From Photobacterium indicum (GTDB lineage Bacteria; Pseudomonadota; Gammaproteobacteria; Enterobacterales; Vibrionaceae): a stretch of DNA of 64,000 bases. The stretch spans positions 682,001 to 746,000 of the forward strand of contig NZ_PYOC01000002.1 of the NCBI RefSeq assembly GCF_003026215.1, in the 5' to 3' direction. Both the position numbers and the translations under genes were made by a program. Positions within the stretch are counted from its first letter, which is position 1. Each line of letters opens with the position of its first letter. The notes beneath the pieces were generated by a model. The model had not been told where the DNA came from. It saw only the letters and a program-made list of their open reading frames with translations, and did not search any database. Below are positions 1-8,704 of the stretch, one piece after another.

Positions 1-323
1 TGTTCACCGACTTCTCCATATCCACTTCGTTTAAACGTTCTATCTTGAAATCATACAATGTAACAAGAGAGTAATTTGATAGACATATAGTTTGATTTTC
101 AAAGTATATTTACATTATATACTTTGATAATCAAACTATATTTTCAAACAAAACCCATTACGATATGCCTTCCCCCTAATGGAACCTCAAGCACAAGACC
201 TCGTTTTTATTGCTCGTGTAATAAAAATAGAAAGTGATGAATGACAAATACAATCATTAGGCGTAGCTATACCCAAATCACTATTCCCCTAGTAATAACG
301 ATCACTAAGATAAGGAAATGAGA
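1..323. other. Left-edge non-coding region
   Basis: No convincing complete gene lies here. The first ~60 bases read on the minus strand contain a short open frame running off the left edge, too short to identify. The stretch holds a large near-palindrome (listed separately) and AT-rich sequence that could carry divergent promoters for a gene to the left and for the small ORF at 324. Confidence 0.5.
86..140. promoter_or_regulatory. Paired palindromes, possible tandem operator
   Basis: Two 24-base arms (86-109 and 117-140) are reverse complements with one mismatch around a 7-base spacer. Each arm contains its own dyad: TTTGATTTTCAAA at 91-103 and TTTGATAATCAAA at 123-135, with centres 32 bp apart, about three helical turns. 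That layout suits a dimeric repressor bound to the same DNA face. No U-tract follows, so it does not look like a terminator. The regulator is unknown; assignment as an operator is inference. Confidence 0.5.
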
Positions 324-437
324 ATGGGATGCTGCAATCAACCACCGAATGGCGGTTCAAATAATATAGGGTTACTCTTGAAAGTTATTGCGGTGCTGTT
401 TGCTGTCATCATGTTGTTGGCTTTTTTGTTCAATTAA
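324..437 (+). CDS. 37-residue Cys-Cys small membrane protein
   Basis: This short ORF begins MGCCNQPP and continues through a Gly/Asn-rich linker into one hydrophobic segment (about residues 16-36) that ends at the stop. The start at 324 has AAGGA about 7 bases upstream; an in-frame ATG at 318 is too close to it. The N-terminal Cys-Cys pair next to a single transmembrane helix, placed just before a CueR-type promoter and copper efflux genes, suggests a small metal-binding or metal-sensing membrane peptide. I do not recognise a named family. It could be transcribed separately from the copper operon because the CueR promoter lies downstream of it. Confidence 0.6.
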   Translation: MGCCNQPPNGGSNNIGLLLKVIAVLFAVIMLLAFLFN

Positions 438-488
438 TTCGCAAAAATGAGCCACAAATAAATACTACGATTACTATACTTCAATCAC

Positions 489-519
489 TTGACCTTACCC
501 CTAGGGAAAGGTTTAAACT
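489..519 (+). promoter_or_regulatory. CueR-type (MerR-family) copper promoter
   Basis: TTGACC at 489-494 is a -35 element. The dyad ACCTTACCC-cta-GGGAAAGGT (492-512) sits in an overlong 19-base spacer and is followed by TAAACT at 514-519 as -10. This is the architecture of MerR-family activated promoters and closely matches the CueR site of E. coli copA as I remember it. It lies about 70 bases upstream of the Met-rich ORF at 588 and would make that gene, and perhaps the efflux operon, inducible by Cu(I), Ag(I) or Au(I). No cueR gene is in the window. Confidence 0.85.
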
Positions 520-587
520 TCGACTATCTCATTATGCAGCCATGCTTGTGGCTTAGTTAATCATGACTTAGGTAATAGCACTAAAAC

Positions 588-1031
588 ATGAATGTTAAAT
601 ACTGTTCAGACAATTTGTTTGCTGTCGTACTGGTTGTAATCATTAGTTTGATTGCAAAGCCAGTAATGGGCATGTCTGTCAGTATGGAACCAATGAGTGG
701 TACCCTTTCATCAATATCGATAAACACGTCGGAAGCCTCGAAAACGGTGATGAACATGCCTATGGGCTGTCACGGTATGATGGGAGAAAACCAAGCAACG
801 ACCAGCACGGCAGCAGTACAAACATCAATGAATATGATGAGCTGTACTTCTCACTCTGAGCAAATGAGTGATTCTTGCTGCGATATGACGCAATGTAGTG
901 TGATTTCTGGTTGGATTCCGACGAATCTCGCTTTCACTACGCACTTGCCTCGTACCAACCCTATTTCATCAATGCTTAACCTCAATCCGATAGCGCGAAC
1001 AGAAACCTTATTTCGCCCACCGATAGCATAA
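588..1031 (+). CDS. Met/Cys-rich secreted copper-island protein
   Basis: The 147-residue product starts with a hydrophobic signal-like segment (about residues 9-28) and then carries many methionines plus clustered Cys/His (GCHGMMGE, MMSCTSHSEQM, DSCCDMTQC) typical of periplasmic copper-handling proteins. The tail ends in RPPIA, which recalls the C-termini of small DUF2946/CopL-like copper-operon proteins; that link is tentative. It lies directly downstream of the CueR-type promoter and upstream of the CusCBA genes, so a role in binding or relaying Cu(I) in the envelope is inferred. No good Shine-Dalgarno precedes the start; the signal segment supports it. Confidence 0.7.
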   Translation: MNVKYCSDNLFAVVLVVIISLIAKPVMGMSVSMEPMSGTLSSISINTSEASKTVMNMPMGCHGMMGENQATTSTAAVQTSMNMMSCTSHSEQMSDSCCDMTQCSVISGWIPTNLAFTTHLPRTNPISSMLNLNPIARTETLFRPPIA

Positions 1032-1116
1032 CCCCCTCTGTAAGCACACTGCTGGCTATAAAACTGCATCTAGAGTATTTAACATATTTCTTTATGTCGC
1101 TACGCAGTACTCAAAC

Positions 1117-1144
1117 CATTTAAATAATAAGCATTATTTAAATG
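1117..1144. promoter_or_regulatory. 28-bp AT-rich perfect inverted repeat
   Basis: CATTTAAATAAT (1117-1128) and ATTATTTAAATG (1133-1144) are perfect reverse complements around a 4-base spacer, about 80 bases upstream of the cusC-like start. No T-run follows, so it is more likely an operator, for example for the CusR-like regulator encoded downstream, than a terminator. The assignment is inference. Confidence 0.45.
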
Positions 1145-1223
1145 AGCAGTAATCCTACTCTTAACAAGTCGTTGATCAGACTCTTGTTCCGATGAGGATC
1201 AAACCTACAAAGTGGATGTATTT

Positions 1224-2576
1224 ATGCAACCAAGCATACTTTCCCGCGTATTAGCATTAACACTCATGACTGCCACTGCGCAGCCCGTGTTTGCAACTAC
1301 GGATATTACAAATTCAGGGGCGACTAATGCCCAAATAAGCGCATCAACGAATGCAAATACTGAGCTTAAGCAATTAATCAGTTGGGCTATCGAGCATGAC
1401 GCGGGGATTCAGCAAATACACTATCAAGCAGATGCCGTTCAAGATATGGGCGTAGCGACTTCTCAGTGGATGGATCCAAAACTAAAAGTGGGCGTTGGTG
1501 GTCTACCGGTTGATAGCTTTGCCTTCGATGACGATCCTATGACCAATATTTCTGTTGGATTAATGCAGCAATTTGGACGAGGCAATACGCTTGGCCTAAA
1601 ACAAAAACAGAGTGATCAACAAGCTAATAGCATTCGCGAGAAAGCCGGTGTACGTGACCTCGAATTAGAAAACGCGATTACAACGCAATGGAACGAACTC
1701 GTTTTCCAGCAAAACGTTTATGGCTTATTACAGCAAAATCAGACGCTATTTAGAGAGCTTGAACATTACCTCAGCACTAATTACGGCATTGGTTCAAATC
1801 AAGCCCAAGATATTATTCAAGCCCAACTCCAAATCGGCCTGATTGATGACAAGCTGCAAGCTAACCAACAAATGCAGCAAAAAATCAAAGCTCAGTTGTC
1901 AGAATGGATTGGCGATAATGCTTTTACAATGCAAGCCAATAACTACCCTGACTGGGGCGTACTTAATGGTTATTTATCGACAAGTACAGGGGCTAGTTCA
2001 TCGATAACGTCCGAAGATAATTACCAAGCATTGGTCAGTCATCCGTCTATTCGTATGAGCGATTTGCTGATCAAAAGCAATGAAACAGGTATCGATATTG
2101 CCAACGAAGCATACCTGCCTGAATTTGGTGTTGAAGTCATGTATGGCTATCGACAAGCCAACGGCATGGGAGGCCAACCGGCATCTGATTTAATGAGCGT
2201 TTACCTAACTATGGATATCCCACTGTTTACCGAAAAACGCCAAGATAAAAAGTTATCCTCAGCACAGCATCAACTTGGCGCGGCGAAATCGCAACGCGAC
2301 CTTCTTCTTCGACAAATGAACGCCAAAATAAATGCACTGACAGTTGATCGCTACAACCTAGAACAACGCATTGAACGCTATCAAGATTCATTGTTAAAAC
2401 GGGCAAAAGAAAAAACGCACGCCATTGAACGCGGCTATCAAAACAATACTAGCCAGTTAGATGAATATATTCGTGCCGCCAGTGATGAACTCACATTGGC
2501 TATCGAACAAGAGCGCCTTCAAGCTGATTTACAAAAAACAAATAGTAGCTTGGCTTACCTATTAAATAAATTTTAG
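1224..2576 (+). CDS. cusC: CusC-like outer-membrane efflux protein
   Basis: A TolC/OEP-family outer-membrane channel of 450 residues, the exit duct of an RND heavy-metal pump. The N-terminus MQPSILSRVLALTLMTATAQ is a signal peptide ending near PVFA. There is no lipobox cysteine, unlike E. coli CusC. Long amphipathic, Gln/Glu-rich helices in two halves fit the OEP repeat. The ATG at 1224 has AAGTGG upstream; an in-frame GTG at 1212 would add four residues. It is followed 8 bases later by the cusB-like gene, so they are cotranscribed. The symbol reflects context; the sequence alone says outer-membrane factor of a heavy-metal RND pump. Confidence 0.85.
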   Translation: MQPSILSRVLALTLMTATAQPVFATTDITNSGATNAQISASTNANTELKQLISWAIEHDAGIQQIHYQADAVQDMGVATSQWMDPKLKVGVGGLPVDSFAFDDDPMTNISVGLMQQFGRGNTLGLKQKQSDQQANSIREKAGVRDLELENAITTQWNELVFQQNVYGLLQQNQTLFRELEHYLSTNYGIGSNQAQDIIQAQLQIGLIDDKLQANQQMQQKIKAQLSEWIGDNAFTMQANNYPDWGVLNGYLSTSTGASSSITSEDNYQALVSHPSIRMSDLLIKSNETGIDIANEAYLPEFGVEVMYGYRQANGMGGQPASDLMSVYLTMDIPLFTEKRQDKKLSSAQHQLGAAKSQRDLLLRQMNAKINALTVDRYNLEQRIERYQDSLLKRAKEKTHAIERGYQNNTSQLDEYIRAASDELTLAIEQERLQADLQKTNSSLAYLLNKF

Positions 2577-2584
2577 GAATAACA

Positions 2585-4162
2585 ATGAATAAGACATTTT
2601 CAGTAGCAGTCATCACATTGGCTATTGGCGGCGCACTTGGCTACTTTGCCGCAACAACCTTCCCTCAACATATTGATGCTCAGGAAGCCGCTGTATCCGG
2701 TGAAAAACAACCCTTGTACTGGGTAGCACCCATGGATCCTAACTACCAGCGTGACAAACCTGGCAAGTCACCAATGGGGATGGACCTGATCCCATTCTAC
2801 GCAGAAGAACAAAGCGACGGGAAGAAAGACCCTGCGGGAACAGTCTCTATTTCTCCGGCAGTTGTAAATAATTTAGGGGTGAAGACTGCCAGCGTTATTA
2901 ATGAAAAATTAACCCCCCAAATAGATACGGTCGGTTACATCGCTTTTGATGAGAGTCAGTTATGGCAAATTAACAGTCGCGTGAGTGGTTGGATCCAAAA
3001 GCTGAATATCAATGCTATTGGCGAAAAAGTACAAAAAGGTGATGTTTTATTCGAACTTTATTCACCAGAACTGGTTCGAGCACAAGAAGAATTGCTGAAC
3101 GCAAAACGCATTGGTAAAGCTGTACTTGTTGAGGGGGCCAAAGAACGCCTCTCTTCTCTAGGTGTCGACAACAACCAGATCAATGCCATATTGCGAAGAG
3201 GTAAATCTTTTAAGAATATCGCAATCAAAGCCCCTGCTGATGGCATTATTGCAACCCTAAACGTACGAAATGGTGCTTATTTGTCACCAGCGCAGAACGT
3301 GATCAGTGGTGGTTCACTAGACAATATTTGGGTTGATGCTGAAGTATTTGAACGCCAATCCAACTGGATACAGTCTGGTACAGCAGCTGATATGGCGCTT
3401 GACGCCCTACCCAGTAAGCATTGGCAAGGTAAAGTCGATTATGTCTACCCGATCCTTGATCCTAACACCCGTACCTTACGTGTACGCCTTAAATTCCCCA
3501 ACGCCGATGGCGCTCTAAAACCGAACATGTTTGCCAATATTACCTTAATGCCACAAAGCAATAACAAGGTATTGATCGTTCCCAACCAAGCCGTTATTCG
3601 TTCTGCTGGTATGTCTCGTGTGGTATTGGCGTTAGGTGATGGAAAATTCCGTTCAACGCGTGTTGAAACAGGCCGGGAATCGGGCAACCAAATCGAAATA
3701 GTTGAAGGGCTCAATCCAAACGATACTATTGTCACGTCTTCACATTTCTTATTAGATTCTGAATCAAGCTTAAGCGCCGATCTCAGCCGAATAAGTAACC
3801 GCAACGAAACCAAAGCTGCGGTTAGCGCACCAGTACACGACATGGCAAGCCATTCAGCAGAGCAATCTACGGGCTTCTCAGCTGATAATTCGGCTTGGAC
3901 AACGGGTGTCATTCGCAGCGTTATGCTTGATCATAAAATGCTGACCATCCAACACTCTCCTATTCCAGAGTGGCAATGGCCCGCAATGCAAATGGACTTC
4001 ATGGTGAAGGACGATGTTGATATGAGCCAATTTGTCGGCGGTCAAAGCATCCGATTTCTGATCGAAAAAACAGCTAATGGCCAATATGTTGTCGCAGATG
4101 TTGAGCAAGAAAATACCGATAACGATGCCAGTAACAATAATAATGCGGAGGTTGCACAATGA
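2585..4162 (+). CDS. cusB: CusB-type RND adaptor with fused CusF domain
   Basis: A periplasmic adaptor of a Cu/Ag RND efflux pump, 525 residues. An N-terminal membrane anchor is followed by a heavy-metal-binding motif (about residues 45-72, including SPMGMDLIPFY), then the lipoyl, beta-barrel and hairpin regions of the membrane-fusion family. Residues 439-508 form a CusF-like domain. His457, Trp465, Met468 and Met470 have exactly the spacing of the Cu(I) ligands H36, W44, M47 and M49 of E. coli CusF, so adaptor and metallochaperone are fused. AGGAATAACA precedes the start. Its stop overlaps the cusA start (ATGA), indicating translational coupling. Confidence 0.93.
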   Translation: MNKTFSVAVITLAIGGALGYFAATTFPQHIDAQEAAVSGEKQPLYWVAPMDPNYQRDKPGKSPMGMDLIPFYAEEQSDGKKDPAGTVSISPAVVNNLGVKTASVINEKLTPQIDTVGYIAFDESQLWQINSRVSGWIQKLNINAIGEKVQKGDVLFELYSPELVRAQEELLNAKRIGKAVLVEGAKERLSSLGVDNNQINAILRRGKSFKNIAIKAPADGIIATLNVRNGAYLSPAQNVISGGSLDNIWVDAEVFERQSNWIQSGTAADMALDALPSKHWQGKVDYVYPILDPNTRTLRVRLKFPNADGALKPNMFANITLMPQSNNKVLIVPNQAVIRSAGMSRVVLALGDGKFRSTRVETGRESGNQIEIVEGLNPNDTIVTSSHFLLDSESSLSADLSRISNRNETKAAVSAPVHDMASHSAEQSTGFSADNSAWTTGVIRSVMLDHKMLTIQHSPIPEWQWPAMQMDFMVKDDVDMSQFVGGQSIRFLIEKTANGQYVVADVEQENTDNDASNNNNAEVAQ

Positions 4163-7100
4163 TCAGTGCCATCATTCGCTGGTCGGTCAAAAACCGTTTC
4201 ATGGTACTTGTTGCCACGTTATTTCTGGTTGCCGCCGGTATATACAGCGTTAAAAACACCCCGATAGATGCTATTCCTGATCTCTCCGATGTTCAGGTTA
4301 TTATCAAAACCAGTTACCCAGGGCAAGCGCCGCAAGTCGTTGAAGACCAAGTTACTTACCCATTAACAACAGCCATGTTGGCTGTGCCGGGGGCTGAAAC
4401 CGTACGGGGATATTCTTTCTTTGGAGACTCCTATGTTTATATCATTTTCAACGATGATACCGACATGTACTGGGCTCGTTCACGTGTTTTGGAGTATTTA
4501 AGCCAGGTCGCACCTAAGTTGCCACCTAGCGCAAAACCTACCCTAGGGCCCGATGCTACCGGTGTGGGCTGGGTATACAGCTACGTGCTGACCGACAAAT
4601 CAGGTAAGCACGATTTAAGCGAGTTACGCAGCATGCAAGACTGGTTCTTAAAGTATGAGCTGCAAACCGTTGATGGAGTATCAGAAATTGCGACCGTTGG
4701 TGGCATGGTCAAGCAATATCAGGTGCAGATTGATCCTTCAAAATTACGCGCTTATAACCTGACCTTACAGCAAGTTAACAAAGCAATTCAGGCAGGCAAT
4801 CAAGAAGCTGGCGCATCAGTCATTGAAGTGGCTGAAGCTGAGCATATGGTGAGAGCAACAGGGTATATTTCAAGCATATCGGATCTTAAAAACGTACCAT
4901 TGAAGGTCACGGACAAAGGCACACCACTACTACTCGGTGATATTGCTGATATTAATCTTGGTCCACAAATGCGCCGAGGTATTTCAGAGTTAAACGGCGA
5001 AGGTGAGGCTGTCGGTGGCATCATTGTGATGCGCTATGGTGAAAATGCCCGTGAAGTGATCCATAACGTTAAAGCAAAACTTGCCGATTTACAGCGCAGT
5101 TTGCCTGACGGCGTTGAAATAGTACCCACCTATGATCGCTCAGAGCTCATCGATAATGCCGTAGAGAACCTCTATGAGAAATTGCTGGAAGAATTCATTG
5201 TCGTGATCATTGTTTGCGCCCTGTTCTTATTCCACATTCGCTCATCGTTGGTCATTATGATCAGCATGCCCATTGGTATTTTGGTCGCATTTATCATCAT
5301 GCACTGGCAAGGTATTAATGCCAATATCATGTCACTCGGCGGTATTGCCATTGCCATTGGTGCAATGGTCGACGGCGCGATCGTAATGATAGAAAACGTA
5401 CACAAGCATATTGAGCGAACACCGCTAACCAATAAGAACCGTTGGCAAGTGATCACCAAAGCGGCAGAAGAAGTCGGTGCGCCGCTGTTCTTCTCACTAT
5501 TAATCATTACATTAAGCTTTGTGCCCGTATTTGCCCTTGAAGGTCAAGAAGGCAAGATGTTCTCGCCGTTAGCATTCACTAAAACCTACGCGATGGCAGC
5601 TTCTGCTGGCCTAGCGATTACATTAGTGCCTGTTTTGATGGGTTATTTCATTCGCGGCAATATTTTGCCTGAACACAAAAACCCCGTTAACCGTGCTGTT
5701 GTCGGTTTATACCGACCATTGCTGAACCTTAGCCTACGCTTTCCAAAAACAATCATTATCATTGCTTTTGCTTTAATGGCCTCGGCTTATTACCCAATAC
5801 ACAAAATGGGCAGTGAATTCATCCCACCTTTGGATGAAGGCGATTTGATGTACATGCCAACCACCTACCCGGGAATTTCAATTGGTAAAGCCAGAGAGCT
5901 ACTGCAACAAACCGATAAACTGATCAAAACAATTCCTGAAGTCAAAACCGTATGGGGCAAAATTGGCCGCGCTGAAACAGCAACCGATCCGGCACCATTA
6001 ACCATGGTTGAAACCATCATTCAATTTAAGCCTGAAAGCGAATGGCGAGAAGGCGTTACCAAGGCAAGTTTACGTAAAGAGCTCGATGCACTAGTGCAAT
6101 TCCCTGGGGTAACGAATGCGTGGGTAATGCCGATTAAAACCCGTATCGACATGCTGGCGACAGGCATTAAAACTCCTATTGGCGTCAAGATTGCGGGACC
6201 AGATCTAAAAGAGATTGAAGGCATTGGCGAACAACTTGAGCAAGTACTGAAAGATATCGATGGCACAACCTCTGTGTATGCAGAACGCGTCGCGGGTGGA
6301 CGTTACCTTACTATCGATATCAAACGTCGTGCTGCTGCGCGTTACGGGCTGAATATTCAGGATATCCAGCAAGTGATCAGTACTGCTGTTGGCGGTATGA
6401 ATGTAGGGGAAACCATTGAAGGCTTAGAGCGCTACCCTATCAATGTACGCTACCCGCAACAATACCGAGATTCATTAGACAAGTTGCAAACCTTACCGCT
6501 TGTTACCCCTAATGGGGCGCGTATCGCACTGGCAGATGTTGCTGATGTACGTTTTGAAGATGGTCCACCTATGATCAAAACAGAAAACGCACGTCCAAAT
6601 GGCTGGGTATTTATCGATATTGAAGGTCGAGATTTAGGTTCATACGTGAAAGAGGCTCAGCAACGTGTGGCTGAACAGCTCAAGCTGCCTGCCGGTTATT
6701 CACTTGTCTGGTCAGGACAATATGAATACATGGAACGTGCTAAAGCCCGCTTAACGACCGTGGTTCCAGCAACCATCGCGATCATAATGGTATTGCTGTA
6801 CCTCAGCTTCCGTCGTGTGGGCGAAGTCATGATTATCATGGGTACATTGCCACTCGCGATGGTAGGTGGTCTGTGGCTTATGCATATCCTCAACTATAAC
6901 TTCTCTATTGCTGTTGGCGTTGGTTTCATTGCCTTATCCGGTGTTGCTGTCGAAATCGGGGTCATCATGTTGGTTTATCTCAACCAAGCTTGGCATTACA
7001 AACAGCTTCACGCTGAAGAAAACCAACAAACCTTAGGCAAAGCCGACCTTGCAACTGCTATCAAAGAAGGCGCAGGTTTACGTGTTCGCCCTGTAATGAT

Positions 7101-7284
7101 GACCGTGGCAACCGTCATTATCGGTCTCATTCCTATCATGTATGGTGATGGTACGGGATCTGAAGTCATGCAGCGTATTGCAGCGCCCATGATCGGCGGC
7201 ATGGCATCAGCACTACTGCTTACGCTCGTAGTACTGCCTGCGGTCTTTAAGCTATGGAAAGAAGTAAGCCATAAATTGAAGTGA
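4159..7284 (+). CDS. cusA: CusA-type heavy-metal RND transporter
   Basis: The inner-membrane proton-driven pump of a tripartite Cu(I)/Ag(I) exporter (HME-RND family), 1041 residues, the normal family length. It has the two-fold RND layout: TM1, a large periplasmic loop, TM2-6, a second loop, and TM8-12. TM4 carries the proton-relay motif GAMVDGAIVMIENVHK, and the DMYWARSRVLEYL segment is typical of the HME branch. Methionines in the second periplasmic half (near IDMLATGIKTP) fit the metal relay of CusA. GGAGG precedes the start, which overlaps the end of cusB by 4 bases. It extrudes metal taken from the periplasm or cytoplasm. Confidence 0.95.
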   Translation: MISAIIRWSVKNRFMVLVATLFLVAAGIYSVKNTPIDAIPDLSDVQVIIKTSYPGQAPQVVEDQVTYPLTTAMLAVPGAETVRGYSFFGDSYVYIIFNDDTDMYWARSRVLEYLSQVAPKLPPSAKPTLGPDATGVGWVYSYVLTDKSGKHDLSELRSMQDWFLKYELQTVDGVSEIATVGGMVKQYQVQIDPSKLRAYNLTLQQVNKAIQAGNQEAGASVIEVAEAEHMVRATGYISSISDLKNVPLKVTDKGTPLLLGDIADINLGPQMRRGISELNGEGEAVGGIIVMRYGENAREVIHNVKAKLADLQRSLPDGVEIVPTYDRSELIDNAVENLYEKLLEEFIVVIIVCALFLFHIRSSLVIMISMPIGILVAFIIMHWQGINANIMSLGGIAIAIGAMVDGAIVMIENVHKHIERTPLTNKNRWQVITKAAEEVGAPLFFSLLIITLSFVPVFALEGQEGKMFSPLAFTKTYAMAASAGLAITLVPVLMGYFIRGNILPEHKNPVNRAVVGLYRPLLNLSLRFPKTIIIIAFALMASAYYPIHKMGSEFIPPLDEGDLMYMPTTYPGISIGKARELLQQTDKLIKTIPEVKTVWGKIGRAETATDPAPLTMVETIIQFKPESEWREGVTKASLRKELDALVQFPGVTNAWVMPIKTRIDMLATGIKTPIGVKIAGPDLKEIEGIGEQLEQVLKDIDGTTSVYAERVAGGRYLTIDIKRRAAARYGLNIQDIQQVISTAVGGMNVGETIEGLERYPINVRYPQQYRDSLDKLQTLPLVTPNGARIALADVADVRFEDGPPMIKTENARPNGWVFIDIEGRDLGSYVKEAQQRVAEQLKLPAGYSLVWSGQYEYMERAKARLTTVVPATIAIIMVLLYLSFRRVGEVMIIMGTLPLAMVGGLWLMHILNYNFSIAVGVGFIALSGVAVEIGVIMLVYLNQAWHYKQLHAEENQQTLGKADLATAIKEGAGLRVRPVMMTVATVIIGLIPIMYGDGTGSEVMQRIAAPMIGGMASALLLTLVVLPAVFKLWKEVSHKLK

Positions 7285-7348
7285 TTTAGCTATTTATCTC
7301 GTTAGCTAATGAAGCAGGAAAACCACAAAGTAGCTAATAAAGTAAAAA

Positions 7349-7381
7349 GGCTGTGTTATTTCTCTCTCAAATAGCACAGCC
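7349..7381. other. Stem-loop between cusA and the cupredoxin gene
   Basis: GGCTGTGTTATTT (7349-7361) pairs with AAATAGCACAGCC (7369-7381) with one G-U pair and a 7-base loop. On the plus strand no U-run follows. A T-run would follow only on the minus strand, where no gene ends. It may be an mRNA-processing or partial-attenuation hairpin that sets the expression ratio of pump and cupredoxin. Confidence 0.5.
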
Positions 7382-7408
7382 AATCAATAAAATGAAAAGG
7401 AATTAATA

Positions 7409-7972
7409 ATGAAAGTATTTACATTACTCGCACTGACTTTGGCTCTTTCTTCTACCACAGCTTTAGCAGCAGGTGATCACGCTGGTATGGACCACGACAG
7501 TATGGACATGAAGAACATGGCAGGTATGGATCATAGCAAGATGAACCATGGCGACATGGATCACAGTAAAATGGGTCATGGCGCTATGATGTCTGCAGTG
7601 GGTATGCCCGCGCCTGCTGAACAGGCGACCCAGACAATTCAGGTCAGTCTTAGCGATGATATGAAACTAAAATTTGAACCATCACTGAACCTTAAACAAG
7701 GTGATATTGTTCGTTTCGTTATCATTAATAATGGGCAGATACCTCATGAGTTTTCCATTGGCAGTATCGATGAACAGAAAAAGCACCGCGACATGATGCG
7801 ATCAATGCCAAACATGGAACACAGCGATGGCAGCACGATCAGCTTAAAAGCGGGAGAGAAAGGCGAAATAACGTGGCATTTCATGGGACAACCCTTCATT
7901 GAGGTGGCATGTAATATTCCCGGTCATGCTGAAGCTGGAATGAAAATGAATTTCGTCTTAGCGGAAAAATAA
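7409..7972 (+). CDS. CopI-like periplasmic cupredoxin
   Basis: A 187-residue periplasmic copper protein. Residues 1-20 are a signal peptide ending ALA-A. Residues 24-60 are a Met/His-rich repeat region (GMDHDSMDMKNM, MDHSKMNHGDMDHSKM) suited to loose copper capture. The rest is a cupredoxin domain with type-1 copper ligands His113, Cys168, His173 and Met178 (HEF; CNIPGHAEAGM). This combination matches the CopI family of copper-tolerance proteins described in Rubrivivax and present in vibrios. AAGGAATTAATA precedes the start. It sits between cusA and the two-component genes and ends at a strong terminator. It probably buffers or oxidises periplasmic copper. Confidence 0.88.
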   Translation: MKVFTLLALTLALSSTTALAAGDHAGMDHDSMDMKNMAGMDHSKMNHGDMDHSKMGHGAMMSAVGMPAPAEQATQTIQVSLSDDMKLKFEPSLNLKQGDIVRFVIINNGQIPHEFSIGSIDEQKKHRDMMRSMPNMEHSDGSTISLKAGEKGEITWHFMGQPFIEVACNIPGHAEAGMKMNFVLAEK

Positions 7973-7980
7973 ATTATAAC

Positions 7981-8005
7981 GCGCATCAACCTGATGCGCT
8001 TTTTC
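7981..8005 (+). terminator. Rho-independent terminator after the cupredoxin gene
   Basis: GCGCATCA (7981-7988) pairs perfectly with TGATGCGC (7992-7999) around a 3-base loop and is followed by five Ts. It ends the pump/cupredoxin transcript just before the response-regulator gene. Confidence 0.9.
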
Positions 8006-8026
8006 TCCTGAATAGTTATCGATTTT

Positions 8027-8704
8027 ATGAAAATACTCATTATTGAAGATGAAACCAAACTAGGTAAATATCTCCAACTCGGATTAAATGAAAGTAGCTT
8101 CACCACCGATTGGGTAAATAATGGTTTGGATGGATTACATCAAGCCATGTCGCCTGAATATGATTTAATCCTTCTTGATGTCATGTTGCCGGATCTTGAT
8201 GGTTGGGAGATATTAACCAAAATAAAAACATACTATCCAACACGTCCAATAATTATGCTGACAGCACGAGACAGTGTTGAGGATCGGGTAAAAGGCTTAC
8301 AGTTAGGCGCAGATGATTATCTAGTTAAGCCCTTTGCATTTATAGAGCTTATTGCCCGTATACAGAACCAAGTTCGAAAAAATGAAAATGTTGCAATAGA
8401 AACAACACTCACCATTGCAGATTTACACATCGACCTTATTCGCCGACGTGTTACACGCAATGACCAACATATAGATCTAACAGCTAAAGAATTTTTATTA
8501 CTCGAACTTTTGGTTTCGCGAGAAAAAGAAGTGCTATCTAAGGCATTTATTGCCAGTAAAGTATGGGATATGAATTTTGACAGCGATACTAATGTTATTG
8601 AAGTTGCGATTCGCAGGCTGCGCAAAAAAGTAGATGATCCGTTTGAATTCAAACTCATTCATACCTTACGAGGTATGGGATATGTGATGGAGAGCCGAGA
8701 GTGA
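8027..8704 (+). CDS. cusR: CusR-like response regulator
   Basis: An OmpR/PhoB-family regulator of 225 residues. The receiver domain (1-115) has acidic pocket residues Glu7/Asp8, phosphoacceptor Asp51 (LLDVMLPDLDGW), Thr79 and Lys101. The C-terminal winged helix (about 130-222) ends in the family-typical HTLRGMGYVME. Its neighbours are copper-efflux genes and a heavy-metal-type sensor kinase whose GTG start overlaps its stop, so it most likely activates the copper operon when periplasmic copper rises. E. coli CusR is the nearest functional model; PcoR/CopR are close alternatives that cannot be separated by eye. Confidence 0.88.
   Translation: MKILIIEDETKLGKYLQLGLNESSFTTDWVNNGLDGLHQAMSPEYDLILLDVMLPDLDGWEILTKIKTYYPTRPIIMLTARDSVEDRVKGLQLGADDYLVKPFAFIELIARIQNQVRKNENVAIETTLTIADLHIDLIRRRVTRNDQHIDLTAKEFLLLELLVSREKEVLSKAFIASKVWDMNFDSDTNVIEVAIRRLRKKVDDPFEFKLIHTLRGMGYVMESRE

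Noticed and set aside
1..62. Minus-strand gene start at the left edge
   Set aside because: An open frame of about 20 codons leads off the window, but no start with a ribosome site or family motif is visible.
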